A stretch of DNA of 64,000 bases from Arthrobacter sp. Leaf69 (GTDB lineage Bacteria > Actinomycetota > Actinomycetes > Actinomycetales > Micrococcaceae), in the NCBI RefSeq assembly GCF_001422645.1, contig NZ_LMLR01000013.1:287024-351023 (forward strand), written 5' to 3'. Within the stretch, counting starts at the first letter, position 1; each line of letters starts with the position of its first letter. The position numbers and the translations under genes are program-made. The notes below the pieces were generated by a model, which saw only the letters and a program-made list of their open reading frames with translations, was not told the DNA's origin and did not search any database. Positions 24,920 to 33,919 of the stretch are shown piece by piece.

Positions 24920-26176
24920 ATGACGAAGACCTCTTTCCCCCGTTTTACGACTGTTGGCGCCGCGATTCTGGGGGCCGGAACCCTCGTTCTGACTGGCTGT
25001 TCGGCGTCGGCGCCAGCGACCCCGGGCTCCGCCGGAGGGGCCACACCCGGTCCGGCGTCGTCGGCGGCCGCCGGGACCTGCGGGTCGCTGCCGACGGGTA
25101 CGGCGAACGATCCGAACGGTCTGCTGGCCGGTTTACCCAAGGAGATCGCCGCGGGCTACAACCTCTACCCCTACGAGATCCGGAAGTCGGCATGGGCCGA
25201 CTACAAGTCGAAGAAGACTGACGGTTTCACGGCCGCGATTGTGGGCATGCCACCTGCCAGCCCGTTCATAGCCTCCATGTCGGAGGCGATCCGCTCGAGC
25301 CTCAAGGCCAATGGTGTCAAGATTGTCGGCGACTTCGCCCCGGATGACCCGTCGAACGTGCCCCTGCAGCTCCAGCAGTTCAACGAAGCGCTCTCGCTCA
25401 AGCCGGACGTGATCATCTACACCGCCATCGCACCGGAGCCTTCCGTGGACCTGGCCAAGGCCGCCCATGACGCTGGCATCCCGCTGGTCGCCGCCCAGAT
25501 TCCGATCGATTCCGAATACGCCGTCAGCGTCACGAGGAACACCCCGCTGGCCGTCGCCCAGGTCACCGCCGGGACAGTGGGAGCACTCGGGGGCAAGGGG
25601 ACCGTCCTGCGCGTCGAGGGCATCCCGGGGATCCCTGCCTCGACCTTCGCGAACCTGGGCATCGATGCTGTCCTGGACAACTGCCCGGACGTCAAGGTCA
25701 CCGGGTCGGTCACGGGCTTCTTTCAGCCGGCAAAGGCCCAGGCGGAGGTCCAGAAGTTCCTGGCGACCAACCCTGCCGGGGTTGACGCCGTTCTCCAGGC
25801 CGGAACGATGGGCGTAGGCATCCGCAACGCCTTTGAGGAATCAGGCATGGACGTGCCGCCGATCGCGGACGACGGATCGAGCCACGGCTTCTCCTCCTGG
25901 GCGCTGGCTAACCCGGACTACCCGTTCTTCGGCACCACGACCCCGTCTGTGCGCACCGGTGAGGCAGTGGTCGACGTGGCGCTGCGCATCCTGAAGGGCG
26001 AGGGCCCGAAGATCAACCAGATTGTTGAACCCTCGGTGGTCGTCTCCCGGGAGAACCTTGCTAAGGTCGCGGACCGCTCGTGGGACCACAATGACCTGAC
26101 CGACTTGGCCGGCGCCCCGGAGGACTACCTGCCCACCGATCGCCTCAATCAGTTCTTCTCACAGCCCGGCGCATAG
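24920..26176 (+). CDS. Sugar-type ABC importer substrate-binding lipoprotein
   Basis: 418 residues from the ATG at 24920 after AAGGAGATC; the upstream ATG at 24902 lacks a ribosome site. Signal peptide with the lipobox VLTGC, then an Ala/Pro/Gly-rich linker. The body is a periplasmic-binding-protein type I fold (FTAAIVGMPPASPFIASMSE, ALSLKPDVIIYTA, AHDAGIPLVAAQ, GVDAVLQAGTMGVGIRNAFE). These proteins bind sugars or other small polyols, and related ones bind aromatic compounds. It is divergent from its ATPase and permease genes, an unusual layout for this family. Two strong terminator hairpins follow. Confidence 0.92.
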   Translation: MTKTSFPRFTTVGAAILGAGTLVLTGCSASAPATPGSAGGATPGPASSAAAGTCGSLPTGTANDPNGLLAGLPKEIAAGYNLYPYEIRKSAWADYKSKKTDGFTAAIVGMPPASPFIASMSEAIRSSLKANGVKIVGDFAPDDPSNVPLQLQQFNEALSLKPDVIIYTAIAPEPSVDLAKAAHDAGIPLVAAQIPIDSEYAVSVTRNTPLAVAQVTAGTVGALGGKGTVLRVEGIPGIPASTFANLGIDAVLDNCPDVKVTGSVTGFFQPAKAQAEVQKFLATNPAGVDAVLQAGTMGVGIRNAFEESGMDVPPIADDGSSHGFSSWALANPDYPFFGTTTPSVRTGEAVVDVALRILKGEGPKINQIVEPSVVVSRENLAKVADRSWDHNDLTDLAGAPEDYLPTDRLNQFFSQPGA

Positions 26177-26341
26177 GGATGGCGCGAGCCACAAACTCGA
26201 GAGATGGATCCTCCGACGGGTCTGTCGATGGGGGTGCCGGGACGAACGACGGGCCGTGAGCGGTTCAATGCGTTCTTCGGAGCCTCCCGGCGCCTGACGC
26301 GAAAGCGAGTGCGCAACCGTCACCGGGCTCGAACTGGAACT

Positions 26342-26397
26342 AAGGGCCCCTTCCACCGGGTGGATGTCGAATGACATCCACTGTGGAAGGGGCCCTT
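26342..26397 (+). terminator. Long hairpin terminator after the binding protein
   Basis: A stem of more than 20 pairs with two bulges begins AAGGGCCCCTTCCAC and ends GTGGAAGGGGCCCTT, closing on GACATCC/GGATGTC. Lies in the 507-base gap between convergent genes; nothing else was recognised in the gap apart from the next hairpin. Confidence 0.8.
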
Positions 26398-26601
26398 CCC
26401 TTGCTCTGCACCGCGCCTGCCCTCGCCGGATCGCGATCCCAAGGTCCGGGCGCGATTGATCGGCCGGCCAAGAGTTGCCCGCCGCAGGAGGCCGGAACAA
26501 GCCCCCAGATGCTTTGTGCTGCCAGTCAGGCAAGCCGCTGCCGTGGTTCCGACTGCGGTTCGGGAGCAGCATCTTCTCCGGCACCGTCTGTCACACGCAA
26601 A

Positions 26602-26655
26602 AAAGCCCCTTGGAACACCGACCCAGCATGTAGATTCAGGTTTCCAAGGGGCTTT
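26602..26655 (-). terminator. Hairpin terminator after the DapA-family gene
   Basis: AAAGCCCCTTGGAA pairs with TTCCAAGGGGCTTT. On the minus strand the stem is followed by a T-run (A's at 26599-26604 on the plus strand), so it terminates the minus-strand unit ending at 26684. Confidence 0.8.
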
Positions 26656-26683
26656 CCGATGCCGGCACGCGGCCGGGCAAGGC

Positions 26684-27703
26684 TTAGGCGCTGACGCGTC
26701 CGCGTAAGAATTCGGAGTCCGGGGAATCGGTGACGGGCAGTCCCGAGGCTTGCAGGCTTGCGCGCAGCTGCTTCATGAAGCGGTCGGGAAGTCTGACTGC
26801 CGGCGGGCGCAGGGCGCCGCCGTTGAAGCCGGAGAGCCACTCCTGGTACTTCCACTGGGTGCGGTTGATGGAGCTGGTGCCCGGGGTGGAAGTGGACGAT
26901 ACAGCCATATTGGCGGCCCGGGCCGGCTGGACCTCCCAGTAGCGCTCCATAGCCTCCTCCCACTTGCCGGTGCGCGCCAGCTCGAAGGCCTTGGGGTAGT
27001 AGTCGCCCATCCAGTTCGTGTTCGCGGTGCCGGAGAACTGGACGTCCAAGACCGACATGAGGGGGATTATTTCGGCCTCGATGGGGCAGGAGATCACTAC
27101 TTCATCGCGGAAGTGGTGGTACATCTCCATGACCCCCGGGATGCCCGGGTAGCCCTGTTCGGCCTTGATGGCGACGATGCTCGGCATCGCGTCAAGGACG
27201 CGGCGCACGAAGTCAACGCTCATACCTGCAGGGTGGATTCGCTCGAAGCCCCAGGCCGGCAGGGGGAACAGCATGGTGGCCAGGTCGGTTTCGTCGGTGA
27301 ACCGCTTCGTGTAGTCGAACACCTCGTCGTAGGAGGTCGGCCAGAACGATGAGGGGTATGCCAGCAGGGCTCGGTCGGCGCCGGCCTTAGTGGCCAGGTT
27401 TGCCGCGTGGATGTTCTCCTCCAAGGTGCCGAAGATGGCATGGAAAAAGAGTCCGAAGTCCTCTCCGGCCGCCTCGCGGGCCACCTCGGTGATTCGGGCG
27501 TTCTCCTCCGGGGTGATGTTCGCTTCGGCGATCAGCAGCGAACCCTTGTATCCGCGCTCCTTGAGCAGGAGGATGTCGTGGCGGATCGCATTTTCGTTGA
27601 TGCCGGAGAAATCCGGGGTGAAGGATGGGTGCGTCACTGCGACGGTGCCTACGAAGTTCTCCCGGGCCCAGGAGCGGGCCTCGGATTTGGTGTATTCCAC
27701 CAT
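26684..27703 (-). CDS. DapA-family aldolase/hydratase-aldolase
   Basis: 339 residues, ATG at 27703 after AAAAGGAG. TIM-barrel family I aldolase like dihydrodipicolinate synthase: N-terminal VAVTHPSFTPDFSGINENAI, catalytic Schiff-base Lys180 in IVAIKAEQG, and FSGTANTNW near residue 220. Members include hydratase-aldolases that split ring-cleavage products to an aromatic aldehyde and pyruvate, and deaminases/dehydratases of sugar or hydroxyproline pathways. It follows the ornithine-cyclodeaminase-family gene by 27 bases in one operon. It may act on a keto acid from the ring-cleavage pathway, feeding the aldehyde dehydrogenase encoded divergently; that link is inferred. Confidence 0.9.
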   Translation of the reverse strand: MVEYTKSEARSWARENFVGTVAVTHPSFTPDFSGINENAIRHDILLLKERGYKGSLLIAEANITPEENARITEVAREAAGEDFGLFFHAIFGTLEENIHAANLATKAGADRALLAYPSSFWPTSYDEVFDYTKRFTDETDLATMLFPLPAWGFERIHPAGMSVDFVRRVLDAMPSIVAIKAEQGYPGIPGVMEMYHHFRDEVVISCPIEAEIIPLMSVLDVQFSGTANTNWMGDYYPKAFELARTGKWEEAMERYWEVQPARAANMAVSSTSTPGTSSINRTQWKYQEWLSGFNGGALRPPAVRLPDRFMKQLRASLQASGLPVTDSPDSEFLRGRVSA

Positions 27704-27730
27704 GTTGTTCTCCTTTTGTCTGTGAGGGGT

Positions 27731-28744
27731 CTATTTGCGGCTGGTGACGATGCCGACGGGCAGGACGGTGCCGATGCCCTCGGCACGGGCGCGGGTGACG
27801 AGCATCTCGGCAACAACGATGTCCTGCAGGCCGGAACCGGTCGACTTGTAGATCCGGATCCCGTGCTCCGCGTCGATGGCGGTTTCGCCGGACAGGACGG
27901 CATTGAGTGTGACAACGAGCGGATCGACATCTACTCCGAGTGCCCGGGCCGCGATCATGTCCCCGCTGCCGTGGACGACCTCGTCGCGGGTATCCACCAC
28001 GACGACTGCGGCGCGGGCGATAAGCTCCGCCGGCAGCTCGCGCTGGGCGGGGGTCGTGGAACCGATGGAAACCACCGCGGAGTTCGGGCCGACCCATTCG
28101 GCCAGCAGCGTCGGGGACTCGTCGCGGGAGCGCGCCGCGCACAGGATGAGATCCGCGCCTTCCGCGGCCTCGCGGGCCGAGCTGACAGCTCGTGCGGGCG
28201 CGCCGAACGTGCCGTCGAACTCGCGGGCAAAGGCCTCGCGGTTGGCTGGGGTCGGGCTGAACACACGGATGTCGGCGAACTCAAGCAGGTGGGAAAAGGC
28301 GGTCAGGTGCGAACGCGCCTCAAAGCCGGAGCCGATCACACCGACGATCAGCGGCCGTTGCGGCACGATCGTGGAGGTGCCCACCGCAGTGGTAGCGGCG
28401 GTGCGCAGGCCGGTGACGCGGTTTCCGTCCACCAGCGCCACCAGGTCCGCGGTGTCTTTGTTGAAGAGCGAAATCAAATAGCTGACGCGCAGGCCATCCG
28501 CGAAGGACCCGGCGATTGACTTCGCGCCGAACAGACTGCCGCTGGGCGGCACCGATGGCATGATCCGCAACCATTCGCGAGGTGTCTGGGCGAAGATTCT
28601 TCCCGGGGTGCTCGCTTCGTCTTCGGGGGCCTTGTAGGCGGCACGGATGGCCTCGATCGCCCTCGGCCAGTCCGAAAGGCTGGCCACATCGGCGTCGGTG
28701 AGAAAGAGTGGAAGATTGACAGGCAACTCGCCATTGGTGCTCAC
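27731..28744 (-). CDS. Ornithine cyclodeaminase/mu-crystallin family protein
   Basis: 337 residues from a GTG at 28744 with AAGGAG 7 bases before; the frame to 28804 extends into promoter sequence. Family features: an N-terminal PRAIEAIRAAY segment, GAKSIAG with the substrate-contacting lysine region, and the NAD(P)-binding fold starting GVIGSGFEARSHL, then ILCAARSRDESP. Family members are ornithine cyclodeaminase, alanine dehydrogenase, and reductases of cyclic imines or 2-oxo acids. First gene of the operon with the DapA-like enzyme, divergent from the aldehyde dehydrogenase with one palindromic operator between. A reaction involving an amino or imino acid is suggested, but the true substrate is unknown. 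Confidence 0.9.
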   Translation of the reverse strand: MSTNGELPVNLPLFLTDADVASLSDWPRAIEAIRAAYKAPEDEASTPGRIFAQTPREWLRIMPSVPPSGSLFGAKSIAGSFADGLRVSYLISLFNKDTADLVALVDGNRVTGLRTAATTAVGTSTIVPQRPLIVGVIGSGFEARSHLTAFSHLLEFADIRVFSPTPANREAFAREFDGTFGAPARAVSSAREAAEGADLILCAARSRDESPTLLAEWVGPNSAVVSIGSTTPAQRELPAELIARAAVVVVDTRDEVVHGSGDMIAARALGVDVDPLVVTLNAVLSGETAIDAEHGIRIYKSTGSGLQDIVVAEMLVTRARAEGIGTVLPVGIVTSRK

Positions 28745-28822
28745 GTGGGCACTCCTTGGATGTCGGGCAGCCGGTCCACGGGCTGCGGGCGTGGGTGGAT
28801 CCATAATGGGAACTCAAATAGT

Positions 28823-28840
28823 ATCCGATACGAATCGTAT
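28823..28840. promoter_or_regulatory. 18-bp palindromic operator between cyclodeaminase-type and aldehyde dehydrogenase genes
   Basis: ATCCGAT-ACGA-ATCGTAT: nearly perfect arms. It lies 78 bases from the cyclodeaminase-type start and 49 bases from the aldehyde dehydrogenase start, so one site may serve both directions. Confidence 0.75.
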
Positions 28841-28889
28841 CCTATATAGTCGTGATCGAGAACACGTCTCAAGGAAGAGGACCCCACCC

Positions 28890-30266
28890 ATGGCAATCGC
28901 AACCGTCAACCCGACCACCGGTTCGACCGAAATGATCATTGAGCCGCATACGGCCGAGGAAGTCCAGGAGCGCATCGCGGAAGCCACCGAAGCGGCGCGG
29001 CTGCTGCGCGGCACAACCTTTGACGAGCGAGCGCAGTGGATGCTCGCTGCGGCGGACGCCCTGGAGGACCAAGCGGAGGGCTTGGGCGCATTAATCACCG
29101 TCGAGATGGGCAAGCCGATTGCGCAATCAGTCGCCGAGGTGCACAAGTGCGTCAAGGCCATGCGATTCTATGCCGGGCATGCCGAGGAGTTCCTGGCCGA
29201 TGCCCCGCTCAAGGACCCGTCGGTGGTCGGTGCGAGCCGTGCGTGGACGCGCTACGAGCCGCTGGGCACCGTCTTGGCGGTCATGCCTTGGAACTACCCG
29301 CTCTGGCAGGTCATCCGGTTTGCTGCCCCGGCGCTCATGGCGGGCAACTCCGGCCTGCTCAAGCATGCATCGAACGTGCCCCAGGCCGCACTCTTCCTCG
29401 ACACGCTCTTTGAGCGGGCAGGGTTCCCGCTCGGCTCGTTCCGCACCCTGCTGATCGGCGGCTCCGAGGTGGCCGCAGTCCTGGCCGATGAGAGGGTCAA
29501 GGCGGTGACCTTGACGGGTTCCGAGCCGGCGGGGCGCTCCGTAGCCTCCATTGCCGCGGACCACGTGAAGAAGTCCGTGCTGGAACTGGGCGGGTCGGAC
29601 CCTTTTATTGTCATGCCATCGGCGGACGTCTCCGCCGCGGCGGCGACCGCTGTTCGTGCGCGGATCAGCAACAACGGCCAGTCCTGCATCGCCGGCAAGC
29701 GCTTCATCGTCCACACCGAGGTCTATGACGCGTTCGCCGCCGAATTCGTGCAGCTGATGTCGGAGCTTTCGGTCGGGGATCCGCTGGATCCCGCGACCCA
29801 GGTGGGGCCGCTGGCCACCCTGTCCGGACGCGACGAGCTGGCCGAGCTGGTGGAGGACGCCCGCGCCCTGGGCGCCCAGGTGTTGACCGGCGGGACGATT
29901 CCCGAGGGCCCCGGCTTCTTCTATGCCCCCACGGTGCTCGCGCGCCTCAGTGAAGGGATGCGAATCATCCAGGAGGAGACCTTCGGGCCCGTCGCATCGC
30001 TTTACCGTGCCCAGGATCGTGAGGACGCCCTGCGGATCGCCAACCAGACCACCTTCGGTCTTTCCAGTGCGGTCTGGACCAACGACGCCCATGAGGAGGA
30101 ATGGTTCACGGGCAACCTTGACGCCGGCGCGGTGTTCATCAACGGCATGACGGTCTCTTACCAGGAGCTGCCGTTCGGCGGGATCAAGCGCTCCGGATTC
30201 GGGCGTGAGCTCGCCGCTGACGGCATCCGGGAATTCTGCAACCTCAAGACTGTTTGGAAGGCCTGA
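28890..30266 (+). CDS. NAD(P)-dependent aldehyde dehydrogenase (succinate-semialdehyde type)
   Basis: 458 residues from the ATG at 28890, preceded by AAGGAAGAGG; upstream starts in the frame overlap the divergent gene. Catalytic Glu232 in LELGG and Cys266 in NNGQSCIAGKR are in place, as is VMPWNYPLW of the cofactor site. Length and the N-terminus (IATVNPTTG) match the succinate-semialdehyde dehydrogenase subfamily, which includes enzymes that oxidise aldehydes from aromatic breakdown. It begins a plus-strand run interrupted by a further operator before the monooxygenase gene. The likely substrate is an aldehyde released by the DapA-like enzyme or in ring fission. Confidence 0.93.
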   Translation: MAIATVNPTTGSTEMIIEPHTAEEVQERIAEATEAARLLRGTTFDERAQWMLAAADALEDQAEGLGALITVEMGKPIAQSVAEVHKCVKAMRFYAGHAEEFLADAPLKDPSVVGASRAWTRYEPLGTVLAVMPWNYPLWQVIRFAAPALMAGNSGLLKHASNVPQAALFLDTLFERAGFPLGSFRTLLIGGSEVAAVLADERVKAVTLTGSEPAGRSVASIAADHVKKSVLELGGSDPFIVMPSADVSAAAATAVRARISNNGQSCIAGKRFIVHTEVYDAFAAEFVQLMSELSVGDPLDPATQVGPLATLSGRDELAELVEDARALGAQVLTGGTIPEGPGFFYAPTVLARLSEGMRIIQEETFGPVASLYRAQDREDALRIANQTTFGLSSAVWTNDAHEEEWFTGNLDAGAVFINGMTVSYQELPFGGIKRSGFGRELAADGIREFCNLKTVWKA

Positions 30267-30335
30267 GGGAAGGGCTCGACGCGAACCCAAGCCCACCCGG
30301 GCCCTTGTGTGCGCGAGTGACGCGTGTTACATTCT

Positions 30336-30353
30336 ATTCGAAACGATACGTAC
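30336..30353. promoter_or_regulatory. 18-bp palindromic operator before the ring-hydroxylation operon
   Basis: ATTCGAA-ACGA-TACGTAC, ending 18 bases before the monooxygenase start. The left half fits the consensus well; the right half has two mismatches. Confidence 0.6.
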
Positions 30354-30371
30354 TGAACCTGAAGGAGCGAG

Positions 30372-31877
30372 ATGGCAAACGTCGTCAATGTTGACGTGGT
30401 GGTGGTCGGGGGAGGACCCGTGGGGGTCACTGCCCTGGCGTTGCTGGGCCGCGCCGGCCTGAGCGCCGTAGGCGTCGAACGCGAGGTCCAGGCATGGCCC
30501 ACCGCGCGTGCCGTGCACTTCGATGGCGAGACCTTCCGCACGCTCCAGTCGCTGGGCGTGGCCGAGCGCTTTGCCGAGGCCACGTTGCCGATGGCCTCGT
30601 TCCACATCGAGAACGAGGAGCGCGAAGTCCTGGTGTCGGTGCCGACCGGTCAGCTCGGCACCCAGGGTTGGCACGATGACCTCACCTTCCACCAGCCGGA
30701 CATCGAGGTCCTGCTGCAGGAGGTCGTCGAGGAACTGCCCGGTGTCGAGCTGCGCCGCGGCATGACCGTGCTCTCGGTACGCAACGCCGAAGAGGGCGTC
30801 GAGGTTGCGGTGCGTGACGCGGACGGTGCGGAGTCCCTTATTCGCGCCCGTTGGGCCATCGCCGCGGACGGCGCCCGCTCGCAGAGCCGCAAGGCACTGA
30901 ACATCGAGACCGAAAAACTGGGCGAGGATGCGCAGTGGCTGGTCGCGGACGGGATCCTTGAAGACAGCCCGGGCCTGTCGTCCGACATGATCTTCCTGGG
31001 CCACCACACACGGCCCGCCCTGTGGATCCGCCTCCCCGGCAAGCGGGTGCGGATGGAGTTCATGTTGATGCCGGGGGACGAGCCTGAGGTAATTGCGACC
31101 CCCGCGGGCGTTGAGCGGATCAGCCACGGCGTGCTGCCGGCAGACAAGTTCACCGCGGACAGGCTGGCGACCTACACGTTCCGGGGACGCATTTCCCGAC
31201 AGTGGCGTGCCGGGAACATCTTCTTGGCAGGCGACGCCGCACACCAGGCCCCTCCGCTCTTTGGGCAGGGCCTGTGCGCCGGATTGCGCGATGTTGCCAA
31301 CCTGGTGTGGAAGCTCGACGCCGTCAAGCGCGGCGCGGCCGATGATTCTCTCCTTGACACCTATGAATCCGAGCGCCTGCCGCACGCTCGGTTCTGGGTC
31401 GAGCAGGCGGTCAACGCGGCCAGCTTCCTGCAGACCACCGACGCCGAGGTCGCCAAGCAGCGTGATGCCTTCATCAGGGCGAACCCGGCGGCGTCGGCAC
31501 CCGTTGCACCCCCGCTGGGACCGGGCCTCCACGAGGGTGGCACCGACGAACGTGCCGGACGCCTGAGCATTCAGCCGATCCTCGCCGACGGGGTGCGCCT
31601 GGATGACATGGTGGATTCCCGCTTCCTGGTGGCAACCACCCCCGAGCTCTACGCCGGGCTCCCGGCCCCGCTGCGCAACCAGTTGGAGGAAAACGACGAC
31701 GTTGTGGTGCTCTTCGATCCGGCCAAGGTCGGCCAGATACTTGAGGCCGCCGGTGCCCGGTTGGTCGTCGTTCGTCCGGATCGCTACATCCTGGGCCTCG
31801 GCGACACCCCCGAGGCCCTGGAACGCCTCATCGGCAGCATTCCGCAGGTCGGCCGCAACGTGCCGGCACCCATCTAA
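30372..31877 (+). CDS. FAD-dependent phenol-type monooxygenase (MhpA-like, group A)
   Basis: 501 residues, ATG after AAGGAGCG. Motifs of class A flavoprotein hydroxylases: GGGPVGVTALALLGRAGLSA for FAD, the DG motif in AIAADGARSQSR, and the GD motif in FLAGDAAHQAPPLFGQGL. The C-terminal ~100 residues form a thioredoxin-like domain typical of MhpA/PheA-type enzymes, ending in VVRPDRYILGL. They add an ortho hydroxyl to a phenol using NAD(P)H and O2, giving a catechol-like substrate for the dioxygenase encoded 41 bases downstream. First gene of an operon of four genes. Exact substrate unknown. Confidence 0.93.
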   Translation: MANVVNVDVVVVGGGPVGVTALALLGRAGLSAVGVEREVQAWPTARAVHFDGETFRTLQSLGVAERFAEATLPMASFHIENEEREVLVSVPTGQLGTQGWHDDLTFHQPDIEVLLQEVVEELPGVELRRGMTVLSVRNAEEGVEVAVRDADGAESLIRARWAIAADGARSQSRKALNIETEKLGEDAQWLVADGILEDSPGLSSDMIFLGHHTRPALWIRLPGKRVRMEFMLMPGDEPEVIATPAGVERISHGVLPADKFTADRLATYTFRGRISRQWRAGNIFLAGDAAHQAPPLFGQGLCAGLRDVANLVWKLDAVKRGAADDSLLDTYESERLPHARFWVEQAVNAASFLQTTDAEVAKQRDAFIRANPAASAPVAPPLGPGLHEGGTDERAGRLSIQPILADGVRLDDMVDSRFLVATTPELYAGLPAPLRNQLEENDDVVVLFDPAKVGQILEAAGARLVVVRPDRYILGLGDTPEALERLIGSIPQVGRNVPAPI

Positions 31878-31918
31878 ACCCACATCCGCGTCTAACAGAC
31901 AGAACACAGGAGACCATC

Positions 31919-32857
31919 ATGGCATTCAGCCCGATCACACACCTGAGGCATTTCGACATCGCGGTGCCCGACTACCAGAAGCAGGTCGAGTTCTACAAGA
32001 ACCACTGGGGACTCACCGAAATGGAGAACGACGGCGGCGTGACCTACTTCGCCGCCGAGGGCTCCCCTGAACAGTATTCGGTCCGCGTGCGCAAGGCCGA
32101 GGAGAAGCGCCTTGACATGGTCGCGTTCGGCGCGGCGGACAAGGCCTCGGTAGACCAACTCGCCTCGGACCTCATTGCCAAGGGCGTGAAACTCATTGGG
32201 GAACCCGATGACGTCCAGACCCTCGGCGGGGGATACGGCTTCCGCTTCTTCGACCTGGAGGGACGCACCATCGAGGTCTCCTCCGACGTCGAGGTGCGCA
32301 AGCACCGCAAGATCGAGGAACGCGAGGCCATCCCGGTGCGGCTCTCCCACGTGGTCCTCAACTCCCCGGAACCGGAAAAGATGCGCGCCTGGTACGAGCA
32401 GCACCTGGGCTTCCGTCTCTCCGACACCCTGAACCACCCGCACATGGGCGACCTCTTCTACTTCATGCGCTGCAATGCGCAGCACCACTCCATAGCGATC
32501 TCCCGCGGCCCGCATGCCTCGTTGCAGCACGCGTCCTTCGAGCTGCGCGGCATCGACGAGTACATGCGCGGCAGCGGCAAGCTGCTGCGTTCGGGGTTCA
32601 AGAAGATCTGGGGCCCTGGCCGCCATAAGGCAGGGGACAACACCTTCACCTATTTCCACGATCCCAACGGGAACACCATGGAGTACACCACCGAGCTGGA
32701 TTCGGTGGATGAGGATACGTGGCATCCAAGCATCTTTGACACGCGCGACCCCGAGACCTCCGACCAATGGGGAACCGGCGGCGACATGGACGAATTTATC
32801 GCCCGTGAAATGTTCAACGACCGCGACAAGGGCCTGTTCGTCCCGCCTCCGGTATAG
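31919..32857 (+). CDS. Type I extradiol (VOC-fold) ring-cleavage dioxygenase
   Basis: 312 residues in two vicinal-oxygen-chelate repeats. The C-terminal repeat holds the metal ligands of extradiol dioxygenases: His144 (RLSHVVLNSP), His204 (LQHASFEL) and Glu255 (NTMEYTTEL), as well as the active-site histidine in QHHSIAIS and Tyr246 in FTYFHDPNGN. The N-terminal repeat (RHFDIAVPDYQ) has lost its ligands, as is normal. The enzyme should use Fe(II) or Mn(II) and O2 to cleave a catechol next to its hydroxyls. It follows the flavin hydroxylase and precedes hydrolase genes, which is the classic order of a meta-cleavage pathway. Confidence 0.93.
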   Translation: MAFSPITHLRHFDIAVPDYQKQVEFYKNHWGLTEMENDGGVTYFAAEGSPEQYSVRVRKAEEKRLDMVAFGAADKASVDQLASDLIAKGVKLIGEPDDVQTLGGGYGFRFFDLEGRTIEVSSDVEVRKHRKIEEREAIPVRLSHVVLNSPEPEKMRAWYEQHLGFRLSDTLNHPHMGDLFYFMRCNAQHHSIAISRGPHASLQHASFELRGIDEYMRGSGKLLRSGFKKIWGPGRHKAGDNTFTYFHDPNGNTMEYTTELDSVDEDTWHPSIFDTRDPETSDQWGTGGDMDEFIAREMFNDRDKGLFVPPPV

Positions 32858-32887
32858 CTGCACCAGACGATGACAAATGGAGGATTC

Positions 32888-33919
32888 ATGGAAGAAGCGC
32901 GCGTGAACGGATTCATGCTGGGCACTTTCGAGGACTGCGGGGAACAATTTCCCGGGGCCGTCTTCGGTAACACCGTCGTTGACCTGCGCACGGTGGTGCC
33001 GGGCATTAATCGGATCGGGGACCTGTTCGCCGAGTGGGACGCGCACCTGGATACGCTCGAGTCCATCGACCCGGCAGCGGCGGGCGCACGCCCAGTCGAG
33101 GAGCTGAAAGTGCTGCCGCCGGTGCAGCCGGTGGGCACCATCATCGCCGCGGGGGCGAACTACCGTGAGCACGTCCTGCAGATGAGCGTGGCCCACAAGC
33201 TCGGCAAGGAAGGGGCCGATGCGACGCAACTGGCCGCTGACGCGGCAGCCGAAATCGATGAGCGCGGCCGCTCGGGCGACCCCTACGTCTGGACCGGGAT
33301 CCCCTCGGCGGTCTGCGGCGCCTACGATGACGTGCAGTTGCCGGATGTCGGCGGCAACGTCGACTGGGAACTGGAACTCGGCGTTGTCATCGGCCGCAGG
33401 GCGCACCGGGTCTCGGCCGACGACGCTTTCGACTACGTGGCCGGGTATACGATCGTCAACGACATCACGGCGCGCACGCTCGTACCGCGCAACGACATCG
33501 CGATGATGGGCACCGACTGGTTCCGGGCGAAGAACCAGCCGACCTTCTTTCCCACCGGCCCCTACGTGGTGCCCAAGCGGTTCATCCCGGACCCGGCGAA
33601 GCTGCGGATCCGCTTGAGCCTCAATGGCACGCCGATGCAGGACGCCCTGGCCGATGACCTGCTCTTCGACATCCCGAGCCTGATCGCCTACGCCTCCTCG
33701 ATGGCCGTGCTGCTGCCCGGGGATGTCCTCATCACCGGTTCGCCGGCGGGAAACGGTTCGCATTGGGGCCGTTTCCTGAGGGACGGCGACGTGATGGAGG
33801 CGGAAATCAGCGAACTCGGTACCCAGCGTTCAACGGTCCGTGGGCCCAGCGGGCAGTTGCCGCCCTGGTATGTGGATCGCCCGGACGCGGTCGCCGCGGC
33901 CGGCGGGGCCGCCCCGTGA
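32888..33919 (+). CDS. Fumarylacetoacetate hydrolase-family protein, first copy
   Basis: 343 residues from an ATG at 32888 with GGAGGA 4 bases before; ATG 32870 is an alternative. The C-terminal domain carries the metal site of the family: the two glutamates of DWELELGVVIG and the aspartate of NDITARTL. GSPAGNGSHWGRFLRDGD is the usual C-terminal turn. Family members hydrolyse or decarboxylate ring-cleavage products (fumarylpyruvate, acylpyruvates, 2-oxohept-3-enedioate). An insertion around the segment AADAAAEIDERGR is longer than in typical members. It overlaps the next gene by 4 bases (GTGA). Confidence 0.92.
   Translation: MEEARVNGFMLGTFEDCGEQFPGAVFGNTVVDLRTVVPGINRIGDLFAEWDAHLDTLESIDPAAAGARPVEELKVLPPVQPVGTIIAAGANYREHVLQMSVAHKLGKEGADATQLAADAAAEIDERGRSGDPYVWTGIPSAVCGAYDDVQLPDVGGNVDWELELGVVIGRRAHRVSADDAFDYVAGYTIVNDITARTLVPRNDIAMMGTDWFRAKNQPTFFPTGPYVVPKRFIPDPAKLRIRLSLNGTPMQDALADDLLFDIPSLIAYASSMAVLLPGDVLITGSPAGNGSHWGRFLRDGDVMEAEISELGTQRSTVRGPSGQLPPWYVDRPDAVAAAGGAAP

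Noticed and set aside
26684..30266. A standard hydroxyproline catabolic cluster
   Set aside because: No proline epimerase or D-hydroxyproline oxidase is present, and the genes share the operator of the aromatic units.
30327..31907. A 526-codon minus-strand open frame
   Set aside because: Antisense shadow of the flavin monooxygenase; no motif or ribosome site.
31892..33763. A 623-codon minus-strand open frame across the dioxygenase and hydrolase genes
   Set aside because: It is antisense to two genes with complete catalytic motifs; it has no domain and arises from high GC at third codon positions.
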